Assembly (NCBI GenBank): GCA_965243545.1
Contig: OZ251573.1
Coordinates: 3,596,001-3,660,000, forward strand
Origin: CATQHW01 sp965243545
Lineage (GTDB): Bacteria; Spirochaetota; Spirochaetia; SZUA-6; Bin103
Length of the DNA stretch: 64,000 nucleotides
Direction of reading: 5' to 3'
This document shows positions 9,128-17,628 of the stretch, piece by piece. The translations under genes were made by a program, and so were the position numbers. A model generated the notes under the pieces. It was not told the DNA's origin, made no database searches, and saw only the letters and a list, made by a program, of their open reading frames with translations. The first letter of the stretch is position 1. Each line of letters opens with the position of its first letter.

Positions 9128-10249
9128 TCATCTTCCATCGGCCACGCACGACGCCACCAGTCGTTCCCATAAGGACATCACCTTGTCCTTCCGGAAGCGC
9201 TCGATCACCTTGACGCCATTGGCGGCGAGGCGATCACGCTCCGCAGGGTCCGCCATCAACCGATCCATGGCCGCCGCCAGCTTGTCTACGTCACCTTCCG
9301 GTACCAGAACGCCATCGTGGCCATCGCGCACGACGTGGCGCGGTCCCTGGCAATCGAAGCTCACCACGGGAGCCCCGCACGCCATCGCCTCGCACAGCGC
9401 ATTGGAAAACCCTTCATACCGCGACGACATGACGAACAGCCCCGCCACGCTCAACTCCTTGAACGGCTCCCGCGTCCATCCCGGAAGCGCAACCCGCCCG
9501 CGCAGGCCAAGCCGATCGCGTACCGCCTCAAGCGACTGCCGACCCTCCCCTTCTCCCCAGATCGTCAAGGACCACTCCCGATGTTTGGCGGCAACCATCG
9601 AGAACGCCGTGATCAGCCGGTCAAAGCCCTTCTCCTCGGCGAGCCGGCCGACAGACACTACGGTTTTCCGCCGGCCGCCCACTGGCACAAGATCGGCACC
9701 CACGTCCACTTCCAAGGGATTGGGAATCACCGCTCCCTTGCGTCGTATCGCGTTCGGAAAGTACCTGAGCGCGTCCGGTGTGAGCACCACGACACTCGCC
9801 GCGTACCGATAGCTCCATTTGCGCAGTGCCTGCCATACGGCGCCGATGCGGTGCCGGGACGGATCGCTGTGTTCCGATACCACAACCGGCACTCCAAGTC
9901 CGAAGGTCGCCAGGATCGTCCTGACGTTCACCACGTCCAGAAATGAGATCACAGCGTCCGGCGCGCTGTCCCTGATCGCTCGCCGCAAGACCACCAGCCG
10001 CCTCACGTTGCTCCCGACCGCTTCCACCACCCCACTGGACGCGCCTTCGATACCCAGGTGGCGATGGTCTACAGCCCCGCTGAGCGTGTACGCCGGCGCC
10101 TCGGCGCCATCGTCGTACGTCAGCAACGTAACCTTCCATCCGCATTCCGCCCAATGATTCGCCATGATTGACATCACCCGCTCCGCTCCGCCCCCGCGAA
10201 GCGAGTAGATCACCAACGTGACCCGTATCCTTCGCAATTCATGAACCAC
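9128..10249 (-). CDS. GT4-family glycosyltransferase, first intact gene of the polysaccharide operon
   Basis: A 373-residue retaining glycosyltransferase. The N-terminus has VTLVIYSLRGGGAERVMSIM, the glycine-rich loop of GT4 enzymes. The C-terminal domain has VVSVGRLAEEKGFDRLITAF near residue 195 and SSRYEGFSNALCEAMACGAP near residue 275, with the EGxxN...E donor-binding pattern. WbnK/GalNAc-type transferases of capsule clusters share this layout. A 134-base spacer separates it from the epimerase. A decayed copy of its own N-terminal region lies directly upstream (10262-10522), so the gene has been partly duplicated. Confidence 0.88.
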   Translation of the reverse strand: MVHELRRIRVTLVIYSLRGGGAERVMSIMANHWAECGWKVTLLTYDDGAEAPAYTLSGAVDHRHLGIEGASSGVVEAVGSNVRRLVVLRRAIRDSAPDAVISFLDVVNVRTILATFGLGVPVVVSEHSDPSRHRIGAVWQALRKWSYRYAASVVVLTPDALRYFPNAIRRKGAVIPNPLEVDVGADLVPVGGRRKTVVSVGRLAEEKGFDRLITAFSMVAAKHREWSLTIWGEGEGRQSLEAVRDRLGLRGRVALPGWTREPFKELSVAGLFVMSSRYEGFSNALCEAMACGAPVVSFDCQGPRHVVRDGHDGVLVPEGDVDKLAAAMDRLMADPAERDRLAANGVKVIERFRKDKVMSLWERLVASCVADGR

Positions 10250-10261
10250 AAACTGTGAACC

Positions 10262-10522
10262 TCACATAACACAACACTGGCCGCCTACCGGCAGCCCCAT
10301 TAAAGAATACGCCGGCGCCTCCCCGCCATCGTACGTCAGCAACATAATCTTCATCTCCGTTCCGTTCCACTGATTCGCGATGATCGCCATGAGGCGTCCG
10401 GCCATCCCCGCCGCGAAAGCGATTAGATCACCAAGACGTGACGGTGCGTACTCTATTTCCGCATTTCCTTTCACGCACGCGCCGACGATCGGTCGGTCCT
10501 GTCCCCTGAAGTCTCCGACCAT
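10262..10522 (-). pseudogene. Decayed N-terminal fragment of the adjacent GT4 glycosyltransferase
   Basis: An 86-codon frame whose second half is recognisably the N-terminus of the glycosyltransferase at 9128-10249. MAIIANQW matches MSIMANHW, and IMLLTYDGGEAPAYSLMG matches VTLLTYDDGAEAPAYTLSG. The DNA is also similar (for example tacgccggcgcctc in both). The glycine loop GGGAERV has become AGMAGRL, which would spoil nucleotide-sugar enzyme function, and no catalytic domain remains. It is most simply the relic of a tandem duplication, truncated and drifting. Confidence 0.7.
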
Positions 10523-10562
10523 CCGCGCACGCGCGGCACCGGTTTGCCCTCCTTGGTTGCAA

Positions 10563-13500
10563 TCATTCCTCGGACCGAAACCACCTGTCTCTCTCGGAGA
10601 TTGTAGACACGGTCTCAGCCCTATCGACTACAATAGTACGATACGACTGCTCGCATATTGCAACGAACTGAGTCGAATGTACATCACAATTGCTAAGCAC
10701 CTCCCTAGCGATGTGCTCCGGCACACTCCAATTGCCCGACGGTGGAAACAAAAACCTCAGGCCAACACGCCGCGATTTCTTCGACAGATGACTAAGATAC
10801 TCCCAGTCGACATTATCCGACTGTTCCCCGGCCAACATAACTTCGTTGCTCACGGCCGCCTGAAGAATGACCTCGTCCTCGTCGTCGTAATTTCTAAAGG
10901 CTTCGCGTGACAATTTCCTTCTCAGGTCACGGTCGATAACTCTCTCGACAACGGCCAACGACAACCGCGGTGACAGCATACTTACGTCCAAACCGCATTT
11001 CGATTCGAGCCGCCGGTCTTGACCCCGGCTATCTGCCCGCCTAATACACCGCACAACAAAGACCAATCGACGCCATTCATCCGCAGTCATCTGTGCCACT
11101 CGATCTTCAACATCTCCCACTAAACCACCAATCAGGTCCGGTTTACCCCACGCCACAAGAACCGCGATACACACGACAAGTTTCTCTCGCGAGGTCTGCT
11201 TCAATCTATCAAGCCACCACTCCGAGTTGCCGGACATCGATCGCGCGAACGAAAGCCGATCTACTAGCCCGCCGGTAGCAGCAAATCCTTCATCGCTCCA
11301 CGCCGCAGTCTCCTCACTGCGACCAATTACCGTCGATATCGCTGCTATACACTGAAACAAGAAACCTCCTTTAGAGACTTTCAGACCCGCGTCGACGAGT
11401 GTTGACCACCAGCGCCGGTCCGAGACGCAATCGGTCACCGGAATCCTCATGTGATCGAGAACAAACCTGCCAAGCGACGCTACCTCATCGTTGGATTCGC
11501 CAATGGAATGAACCGCATTACGAAAATAGTCTGAGTTTTCCAAACCGACAGCCTGGGCGACTGAACCCCTGACATTTGCTCGCTCGCGCGACGTCTCTGA
11601 AAACAGCTCGGTGAGCCCATGTACGTTCAGTAGTACGCTCAGAAGTTCGAGACTCATCATTTTACGATTCGACGCGGGCGCGCGATAAAATGCGAGGGCA
11701 CCGTCAAAAAACTCCTTACAAGCGAACCCATATAGCGGCTCCTGAGCCATTGCGTCATATTTATCAGTAACCGTCAACCACTGCAACCTGTCATTTATGT
11801 TTTCAGTGAGAGTGACGATCTCAGCTGACGAAATCTTCTTCAGTATTCCGAAATCCGATGCCTCCTCCAAGGGATGACATCTCATTAGCCCCTCTCTTCT
11901 TCGCTTAGACCAAAGCTCCAATAAAGTCCTCGGGTCTGCGTTCTGCCGAATCGTTCGACGAAGATTGCTTGCGTGTTCAGGATCTAATTCTTTCTGCAGC
12001 TTATCTACGCACGAGCTAAACAGCGCTACTCGTCCCGCCGTCTCGGGAAGTGCCATTTCAGGTACACCCATTGAGTGTTGCCACGCAAAAAGCCGCTGGA
12101 ACGCGGGCTCCCGAGTTACATTCGCAACGAGACGCTTCATTATCTTTGGCGACTGTGCGAATACGTGGTCGGATAGAAGCATTATCGACAGAAGGCGAGG
12201 CTGATTGATGAATTGATAACCGCCGTCCTCATCGAGATGGATCAGACCGTCCACCAATGTTCCCAACTGGCCGACATCGTAGAAACCGCAGAAAAAGCGC
12301 GCGACGTTCGTCCAATACGGGCTACGAGCGATGGCACAAAACCGGTCTGGAAGGGTCCCCTTGACAGGGTTGCCGGGCGGTGAATAGGGTGCCGTCGTGT
12401 AGAGGTGCCGAGCGGCAAAGTACTCTCGCAAAGGTTGCACCTCGAACTCAAACGTACCGACGACGCGAGATACTAAAGCGCCAACACGCTCGACCGCGCC
12501 CGTGAGGAGTGGATCGACCAAACGACGATCGTGTTCTTTCGACTCAAGGTAACGGTATACGAGGCGCTGCAGTTCCCCCTTGGTGAGGCTGCCAGCTCCG
12601 CCCTTCTCAGCCCGGGTGTGCAGAAACCACGCAAGAACCCCATGAATCGAAAGTATCAAATCTCGTTGGTCGCGGACGATATTCGACTTCTCGGCCTCCC
12701 TGTTAAGAAAGAGTTTCATGTATTCTTCATATAGCGTGGTTCGCTTCTCTGGCAGAGCTGGTCCTTGGACGTGAATAAGGTGTAACAATATTGAAAGCTG
12801 CATCGGATTGCGCGCCAAGTCGCGGATATGTGGCTGCTCGAGTTTCGCGTGCAACGTGGTCGATACCATGTGTCGCTCTCGCTCGTTTAGACGCTGCGCT
12901 TCCGTCCATTTGTCTCCGTACATAGAGATAATCGATGGCTGGAGATCTATGAGCTCGAGATGGATCCAGTCGTCTTCGGGAAACCCGGGGGAGCTTGCGA
13001 ACGCAGCCGGGCGGCTAGTGATGATAAATAGTACGGAAAGGCCTCGGGCGTCGAACCTATCGGCGGCTCGGCAGATTTCCTGGACCAGAGTAGTGCGTAT
13101 GGAAATATCAGCTACCTCGTCAAACCCGTCGAGAACGACCACGCTATGAGTCCGCTGAAGGAGTTGAATGCACTCGTCTGCGGTGATATCGCTAGTCCCA
13201 GAGAACGAAGACACTTGCATTGCAATGAAGCTTTCTAGTGACGTATGGTTTCCGCTCGGCGCGACGCGCGCGCCCGAAGTCTCGAAGGGGTGGCGACCAC
13301 TTAGCCATAGCGCGTAGTCGCGCAGATCTAAACGAAAAGGAATTCGTACCGGTCCCGTGCTATGCGTTTGGTCGAGCCGTTCGAGCTCTTTGGGCTTGTC
13401 CAAGAACCGTAAACGATTTACCTGGCAGAGAAACTGCGTAACAGTTGACTTTCCTTGACCAGGAGCGCCTTCAAGTACATATCGGGAAACACGGCTAGAG

Positions 13501-14309
13501 GAAACACGGCTAGGCAGCGCCATTTGTAACCAAAACGTGGCTGCTAACGGAGTCTGGGCGTCATCGGGGCTATGGCTATCGACGTCGAGATGCATTTGTA
13601 CGTCTCCGTGGTAGCCTATTCGCGGTTGGTGGGCACGATCGCGGTCAGTACGGCTGGGCTTTTTCCTGACGGGAAGGTCGATGAATAGATCGGTTAGTGC
13701 GTTTGAAAGCTCTACTTGCTTGAACTTTAGCTCTCGGTCGTCGCTATATTGTGTGGCGATGTAACCTTTTAGCGTACGTGTTGAGGCTTGCAGAGCGTCT
13801 TCATCGTTTTGTGTCTTTAGCAATAAAGGTAGGATGTCTGTAGCGCGAAGAATATCTGGATAACTCCACTTTATGGCTTGTTGGTTATCGAGTCGTCGGT
13901 CGAGATCGTCACGCCACCAGATCATATGCGGAATGGAAAGAAGCTCGGATAAGGCTGCGTGCGCTCTATCAACTGATCCGCGGTCGGGATGGCCTGTGCC
14001 ATGTACGTTCGTGATTATGTGGTATCGGGTTGCTCCGCGTTCGCGCAGATTGACAATATGGTCTTTGTCTGACGCGATTACTGCTGTGATTGTGTCGCGG
14101 GCACTCTTGTGTTGAGGAGTTTCGGAGAATTTTACCTGGTATACAACGAACCCGGCGTGTGGTGATTCAGGATCAGGACCAAATGCATCGCGTCCACCGT
14201 CGGACTGGCGCACTGGGAGGCACTGTGTGTCGGGATATTCGGCGACGAGCAATGCTTGTGCGAGTTTCTGAAAGCGCTCGGGGCCAAGGGCTTCGTAATT
14301 GTAATCCAC
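10563..14309 (-). CDS. Mrr-like nuclease fused to a NACHT/STAND NTPase (Avs/bNACHT-like antiphage candidate)
   Basis: A 1,248-residue protein if the GTG at 14309 is used. That start has GGGAG eight bases upstream, whereas the longer ATG at 14369 has no visible ribosome site. Residues 1-100 look like a PD-(D/E)XK domain of Mrr type: GGRDA at 38-42 and YQVKF at 57-61 supply the D and QxK. A NACHT module follows, with Walker A GAPGQGKS at 281-288 and Walker B VVLDGFDE near 391-398. The remaining roughly 700 residues are alpha-helical without an obvious repeat and probably form the sensor. STAND proteins with N-terminal nucleases are known antiphage proteins (Avs, bNACHT): a phage protein binds the C-terminus, the NTPase oligomerises and the nuclease cuts DNA. 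The trigger here is unknown. Its GC content is visibly lower than that of the polysaccharide genes. Confidence 0.83.
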   Translation of the reverse strand: MDYNYEALGPERFQKLAQALLVAEYPDTQCLPVRQSDGGRDAFGPDPESPHAGFVVYQVKFSETPQHKSARDTITAVIASDKDHIVNLRERGATRYHIITNVHGTGHPDRGSVDRAHAALSELLSIPHMIWWRDDLDRRLDNQQAIKWSYPDILRATDILPLLLKTQNDEDALQASTRTLKGYIATQYSDDRELKFKQVELSNALTDLFIDLPVRKKPSRTDRDRAHQPRIGYHGDVQMHLDVDSHSPDDAQTPLAATFWLQMALPSRVSSSRVSRYVLEGAPGQGKSTVTQFLCQVNRLRFLDKPKELERLDQTHSTGPVRIPFRLDLRDYALWLSGRHPFETSGARVAPSGNHTSLESFIAMQVSSFSGTSDITADECIQLLQRTHSVVVLDGFDEVADISIRTTLVQEICRAADRFDARGLSVLFIITSRPAAFASSPGFPEDDWIHLELIDLQPSIISMYGDKWTEAQRLNERERHMVSTTLHAKLEQPHIRDLARNPMQLSILLHLIHVQGPALPEKRTTLYEEYMKLFLNREAEKSNIVRDQRDLILSIHGVLAWFLHTRAEKGGAGSLTKGELQRLVYRYLESKEHDRRLVDPLLTGAVERVGALVSRVVGTFEFEVQPLREYFAARHLYTTAPYSPPGNPVKGTLPDRFCAIARSPYWTNVARFFCGFYDVGQLGTLVDGLIHLDEDGGYQFINQPRLLSIMLLSDHVFAQSPKIMKRLVANVTREPAFQRLFAWQHSMGVPEMALPETAGRVALFSSCVDKLQKELDPEHASNLRRTIRQNADPRTLLELWSKRRREGLMRCHPLEEASDFGILKKISSAEIVTLTENINDRLQWLTVTDKYDAMAQEPLYGFACKEFFDGALAFYRAPASNRKMMSLELLSVLLNVHGLTELFSETSRERANVRGSVAQAVGLENSDYFRNAVHSIGESNDEVASLGRFVLDHMRIPVTDCVSDRRWWSTLVDAGLKVSKGGFLFQCIAAISTVIGRSEETAAWSDEGFAATGGLVDRLSFARSMSGNSEWWLDRLKQTSREKLVVCIAVLVAWGKPDLIGGLVGDVEDRVAQMTADEWRRLVFVVRCIRRADSRGQDRRLESKCGLDVSMLSPRLSLAVVERVIDRDLRRKLSREAFRNYDDEDEVILQAAVSNEVMLAGEQSDNVDWEYLSHLSKKSRRVGLRFLFPPSGNWSVPEHIAREVLSNCDVHSTQFVAICEQSYRTIVVDRAETVSTISERDRWFRSEE

Positions 14310-14562
14310 TAGAGTAACTCCCGAACCCGCTGCGCGCGCGGACCGTAGGCCGGATGCAGCATGTGACATCGGTTGTCGGGAACGGTAACCGCGTGTGCGT
14401 GCGTGTGCGTCACAGTGGTTCCGGGCATTCGCGGACATCGCATCTGCGGCCAGAATTCACAGAACCGGTGCATGGTTCGCGGTGGTGGCGATCGCCGATC
14501 ACCCGTACCTCCTCTCGACCCACTGTAACACCCCGCGATCAGCGGTGCAACCGGACGTAGCG

Positions 14563-14925
14563 CATCACCGAAACATCCACACGAACGACCCGGCCACCAT
14601 CGGCGGCGGGCATGAGCACGGCAGCACCCGCCGCCCCACGCCGGGGGTGCTGCGCGTGTGGGGCAAGACGGTCTTTGAGCGCCGCGACGGCCAAATGGTC
14701 GCCATCGTGGTCGGTCAGCGCCGAGCGGCGCCGTAGCGCCCGCCGCTACGATGAACGCGTGCGGGGGAGTACGCAGGGTCTGGTATCTGTTCTGGTTCCT
14801 GTGCGGCAAGCGGCTGGTGGCCGTCCTGCGCACGCAACTGCCGGTGCTGGAAAAGTTTGGCGAACTCGACTGCGATCCCGACACGCGCCGGAAGGTCACC
14901 ACCATCAGCTCATCCACCGGCGGTG
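14563..14925 (+). pseudogene. Integrase-core transposase remnant, copy 1
   Basis: The DNA matches the better-preserved copy at 48405-48880: the leader catcaccgaaacatccac, then codons for LRVWGKTVFERRDGQ, then LCGKRLVAVLRTQLPVLEKFGELDCDPDTRRK (20-residue-limited excerpt: GKRLVAVLRTQLPVLEKF). Internal deletions and shifts remove the N-terminal helix-turn-helix and the frame is broken. No catalytic core remains. It abuts the duplicated block that starts at 14972. Confidence 0.65.
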
Positions 14926-15269
14926 GTGCGTCATTGACCGCACTGCCCCGCGAAGGCGGCGATCAGCGCCACGGGAAGCCTGAGCCTTCCGTCGGTCCGA
15001 ATGCGCCGCGCGCACGCAGATCGTCGAGCCGCCGCGCTGCATGACAGCACAGCTCGGCTACGGGGCCGGTTCGAGACCGATTCATCCCGACTGCGCTGTC
15101 AACGCGCGTCGATGCGTCTGCCGGGTGACCGTTGAGCCCGGCGGCCAAGCGTGCCGGCGACACCCGGACCATGACGACGCACGGAGATCGGGCGCGCCAC
15201 TTGATGCGCCGGCGTTGAAGCGGCAGCGAACACGCGGCGTTGTCTGGTGTAGAGAGCGCTCCGTCCCCG

Positions 15270-15286
15270 GCGCGGTGACACCGCGC
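15270..15286. promoter_or_regulatory. Perfect 8-bp inverted repeat upstream of the coiled-coil gene
   Basis: GCGCGGTG and CACCGCGC flank a single A, and the palindrome is preserved at 55506-55522 before the second copy of the gene. It lies 52 bases before the start codon. It could be an operator for a dimeric regulator or a small hairpin; nothing else here distinguishes these. Confidence 0.35.
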
Positions 15287-15338
15287 GCGCGAACCGGTAG
15301 GATCGGGCCGCGGATCGGATGGCGCTCGGGGAGGACGA

Positions 15339-15833
15339 ATGGACCAGAATCTGATGGCGACCATCGGGGCGATCGTCGGCGGCACCATCCCGCTCGGCGC
15401 CGTCATGTTCGCGTTGATACGGTGGATCGACGGCCGGCACCGCAAAGACATGGCCCTGCTCCGCGAGGAGACGAAGGCGGGCGAAGGCCGGATTGAGGCG
15501 GCCATCGACAGGCTGCGGGAAGAGATGAGAGCGGGCGACAGCCGGCTCGAATCTCGTATTGACGGCGCGATCAGCGGGTTCCGTGAGGACGTGAAGGCGA
15601 CCGAAGACCGGCTGCGGGCTGAGATGCAGGCGACCGAGGGCCGGCTCGACGCTCGTATCGACGGGCTGGAAGGCGGTGTCAAGGAAGCCAACGAGCGTCT
15701 GGTCAACGTCGGGCATCGGCTGTCGAAGGTCGAGGGCGTGATCGCAGGAGCATTGATGAATGCCGGAACGCTGGACCGCGTGCCGGTGCATGACCGCCGC
15801 CAAGTGCGCGAAACTCGGAAGGGAGCGGCGTAA
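15339..15833 (+). CDS. Small membrane-anchored coiled-coil protein, copy 1
   Basis: A 164-residue protein. Residues 5-27 form one hydrophobic helix (MATIGAIVGGTIPLGAVMFA) and the remainder up to about residue 140 is a long charged amphipathic helix with repeating units such as EERL/EDRLRAEMQAT and DSRLESRID. This resembles apolipoprotein-like or hendecad coiled coils. The start is supported by GGGGAGGA four bases upstream. I do not recognise a named family. A single transmembrane anchor with a cytoplasmic coiled coil suggests a scaffold, phage-exclusion or chemoreceptor-like role, but no function can be read. The gene is duplicated almost unchanged at 55572-56066. Confidence 0.65.
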   Translation: MDQNLMATIGAIVGGTIPLGAVMFALIRWIDGRHRKDMALLREETKAGEGRIEAAIDRLREEMRAGDSRLESRIDGAISGFREDVKATEDRLRAEMQATEGRLDARIDGLEGGVKEANERLVNVGHRLSKVEGVIAGALMNAGTLDRVPVHDRRQVRETRKGAA

Positions 15834-15964
15834 ACTGCCGGCCGGGCGCTGTCAGACCGGGCTGATGGGCCGGCGCTGGAACCGGTGCAGGCGGTGCGCG
15901 AGACAGCCGTCGAGTTAGCCGCGCTACCCGGCCGCCCAAGTGATGGCGCACGACCATGCGTTGC

Positions 15965-16677
15965 AGCAAAGAACGTGCGGCTGCAGCACCTGACGCCGGT
16001 CCCGTGCGGCGCGTCGCTGGCGCAGATCGCGGGACGGCTGGTGGAGGACCTGGACGCCGCGGCGGCTACCCGCCGCAGTGGGCAGGGCGGTACCGTGGCG
16101 GAGCGCTTCCGGGAGGAGCAGGCTGCGTTGCGCGCGCTGCCGGAGCGTTCGTTCGAGGCCCGCCAGGTGAAGTTGGTGACGGCGAGCCGGCAGGCGCTGG
16201 TGCGGGTGGACGGCGCGCAGTACTCGGTGCCGAGTCGCTGGAGCAGCAGCCAAAGCGACCGCCTACGTGGGGTGTCTGACATCGTGGCTGGCGTGGCGCG
16301 AGGAACGGATCACGATCGCCAAGCAGCCGCGCGGCGCCCGGACGGTCCGGTACCAGCACTACCTGGATGAACTGGCGGCCAAGCCGCAGGCGGTCCGCCA
16401 GGTGGCCTCGGAGCTGAATGGCCGAGTTGGGCGCGCCCTACGAGCAGTTGTGGCGGCTGCTGAGCACCCGGTACGGGGAGTTGGAGGCGGGGCGCGGGTG
16501 GTGGCCAAGCTGGTCGGCGCCATCGTCGAGCATGGCGAGCACCTGGTGGCCGAGACGCTCAGCGCGGCGCTGACCACGCCGCCGCCGCCGAGCGCGCCGG
16601 TGCCGGCCGCGTTGCGGCGCTACCGCGTGGAGGCGACGCCGGCCTACGACGCGCTGCTGGCAGGCGGCGACCGATGA
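15965..16677 (+). pseudogene. IS21 istA remnant (C-terminal half, frameshifted)
   Basis: The translation follows the C-terminal half of the intact IstA encoded at 50394-51866: VRLQHLTPVPCGASLAQIAG, then RFREEQAALRALPERSFEA. It is split over several frames; one small lesion near 16255 and another near 16420 break it. The N-terminal helix-turn-helix and the first DDE residues are missing. It ends by running into the istB remnant with the same ATGA overlap as in the intact element. Confidence 0.75.
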
Positions 16678-16935
16678 GCGATCTGACAGACGCGGTGATC
16701 GAGCAGCACCTCAAGACGCTCAAGTTGCCGACGATGCGGCGCGAGTACCGGCAACTGGCTCGCCAAGCCGGAGCCGACTCCCGGACCTTCGAGGACTTCT
16801 TGCGGGAACTGCTGGAACACGAGGTGCGCGCCCGCGATGCGAGCGCCGCTCCGCGGCGGCTGCGCGAGGCGCACTTCCCGGACGTGAAGACCTTGGCGCA
16901 GATCGACTGGGATCAGATGCAGGGGGTCAGCAAGC
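16674..16935 (+). pseudogene. IS21 istB remnant (N-terminal 87 codons)
   Basis: The frame begins MSDLTDAVIEQHLK like the intact IstB at 49606-50397 and follows it to QMQGVSKQ. It then breaks abruptly into unrelated sequence at about 16935, before the Walker A motif. It cannot make a working helper ATPase. Confidence 0.8.
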
Positions 16936-16937
16936 AA

Positions 16938-17060
16938 GCAGTTGGTCGTAATCGGCCAGCGACCCGGTGCGGACGCTGACCTGCGGCAGCGCGGGCCGCG
17001 TCCGGCAGACGCGGACTGGCAGTGCGGCCGGGCCGCCAGCAGATGCTCCAGGTACGGGCG
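16938..17060 (-). pseudogene. Fragment of the C-terminus of a second-type IS21 istA
   Basis: On the minus strand this matches the end of the istA relic at 21600-21720: VSVRTGSLADYDQLL is encoded in both. Only about 40 codons remain, joined directly to the istB fragment of the other IS21 type, which marks a deletion or recombination joint. The 280 bases from 17061 to 17340 show only a degraded IS21 right-end sequence and no gene of their own. Confidence 0.55.
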
Positions 17061-17340
17061 CGACCCGCGACCCGGCCCCCGGCCCCGCTACTGACTCCGG
17101 CCCGATTCTGCCAGCGGGCCTCGGCACCGCCATACCAGCCACCGCGCCGCGGCCGCCGCCCGGCACCCATGAACTCTCCGGCGCCCTTGGACGCGCTTCC
17201 GCTACACTCGGTACCGCCGAGGGTACGTCAACCAAACTCGCCTGTGTCCGTTTGCCATTCGTTGATCGAACTGCTACCCTTTGTAGCCAGGTCACCGTTG
17301 AGAGGTGACGACTCACCGATCTGCACTCGGAGGCGAGAAT

Positions 17341-17628
17341 ATGGCGTTTGAGCTGCCAGCGCGTGGGCTGGCATTTTGGCCCGTCGGAACGGGGAACAGC
17401 ACGACGATTGTGGTTGACTCGGAAAACTATCTCCAAGTTGACCTCAACCACCTTGAGAAATCCGATGACGACGATCGCAGTGTTGCCATCGTGGACGAGC
17501 TCGTAGAGCGTTTGCCGAGGAGGGACGGTCGCCTCTATCTTGCTGCCTTCGCTCTCACACATCCAGACCAGGACCACTGTCCCGGTTTTACTGCACAGGT
17601 AGCATCACGGAAGGACGATTGGAACTGA
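17341..17628 (+). pseudogene. Metallo-beta-lactamase-fold hydrolase, N-terminal fragment
   Basis: A 95-residue frame with a good ribosome site (GGAGGC five bases before the ATG). The sequence GTGNSTTIVV followed by LQVDLNHLE and ALTHPDQDHCPGF fits the start of a ComEC-like metallo-beta-lactamase fold, in which the HxxxDH segment binds the first zinc. The frame ends ten codons after this motif, so the remaining metal ligands and most of the fold are missing. Either the gene was truncated when the DUF2806 gene was joined to it, or a short stub survived. A whole protein would be 300 residues or more. Confidence 0.65.

Larger units (their letters stand above)
14972..16677 (+). repeat. Long duplicated block, copy 1 (partner at 55203-56660)
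   Basis: From cgggaagcctgag onward this segment is nearly identical to 55203 onward, running through the whole coiled-coil gene (15339-15833) and into a decayed IS21 istA segment. The copies are about 40 kb apart, in the same orientation, and both are preceded by the same integrase-core transposase remnant. Differences are mostly single bases and small gaps. One gap is a 3-base deletion between the ribosome site and the start codon in copy 2. The order transposase relic, coiled-coil gene, istA relic is therefore older than the duplication. Confidence 0.8.

Noticed and set aside
14354..14430. gtgtgcgtgcgtgtgcgtcac as a regulatory tandem repeat
   Set aside because: It is a short imperfect GT-rich run with no matching copy or nearby promoter-like boxes.
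16913..17577. A 216-codon minus-strand frame opposite the metallo-beta-lactamase stub
   Set aside because: The plus frame has a ribosome site and the HxxxDH motif. The minus frame merges relic sequence with antisense codons.
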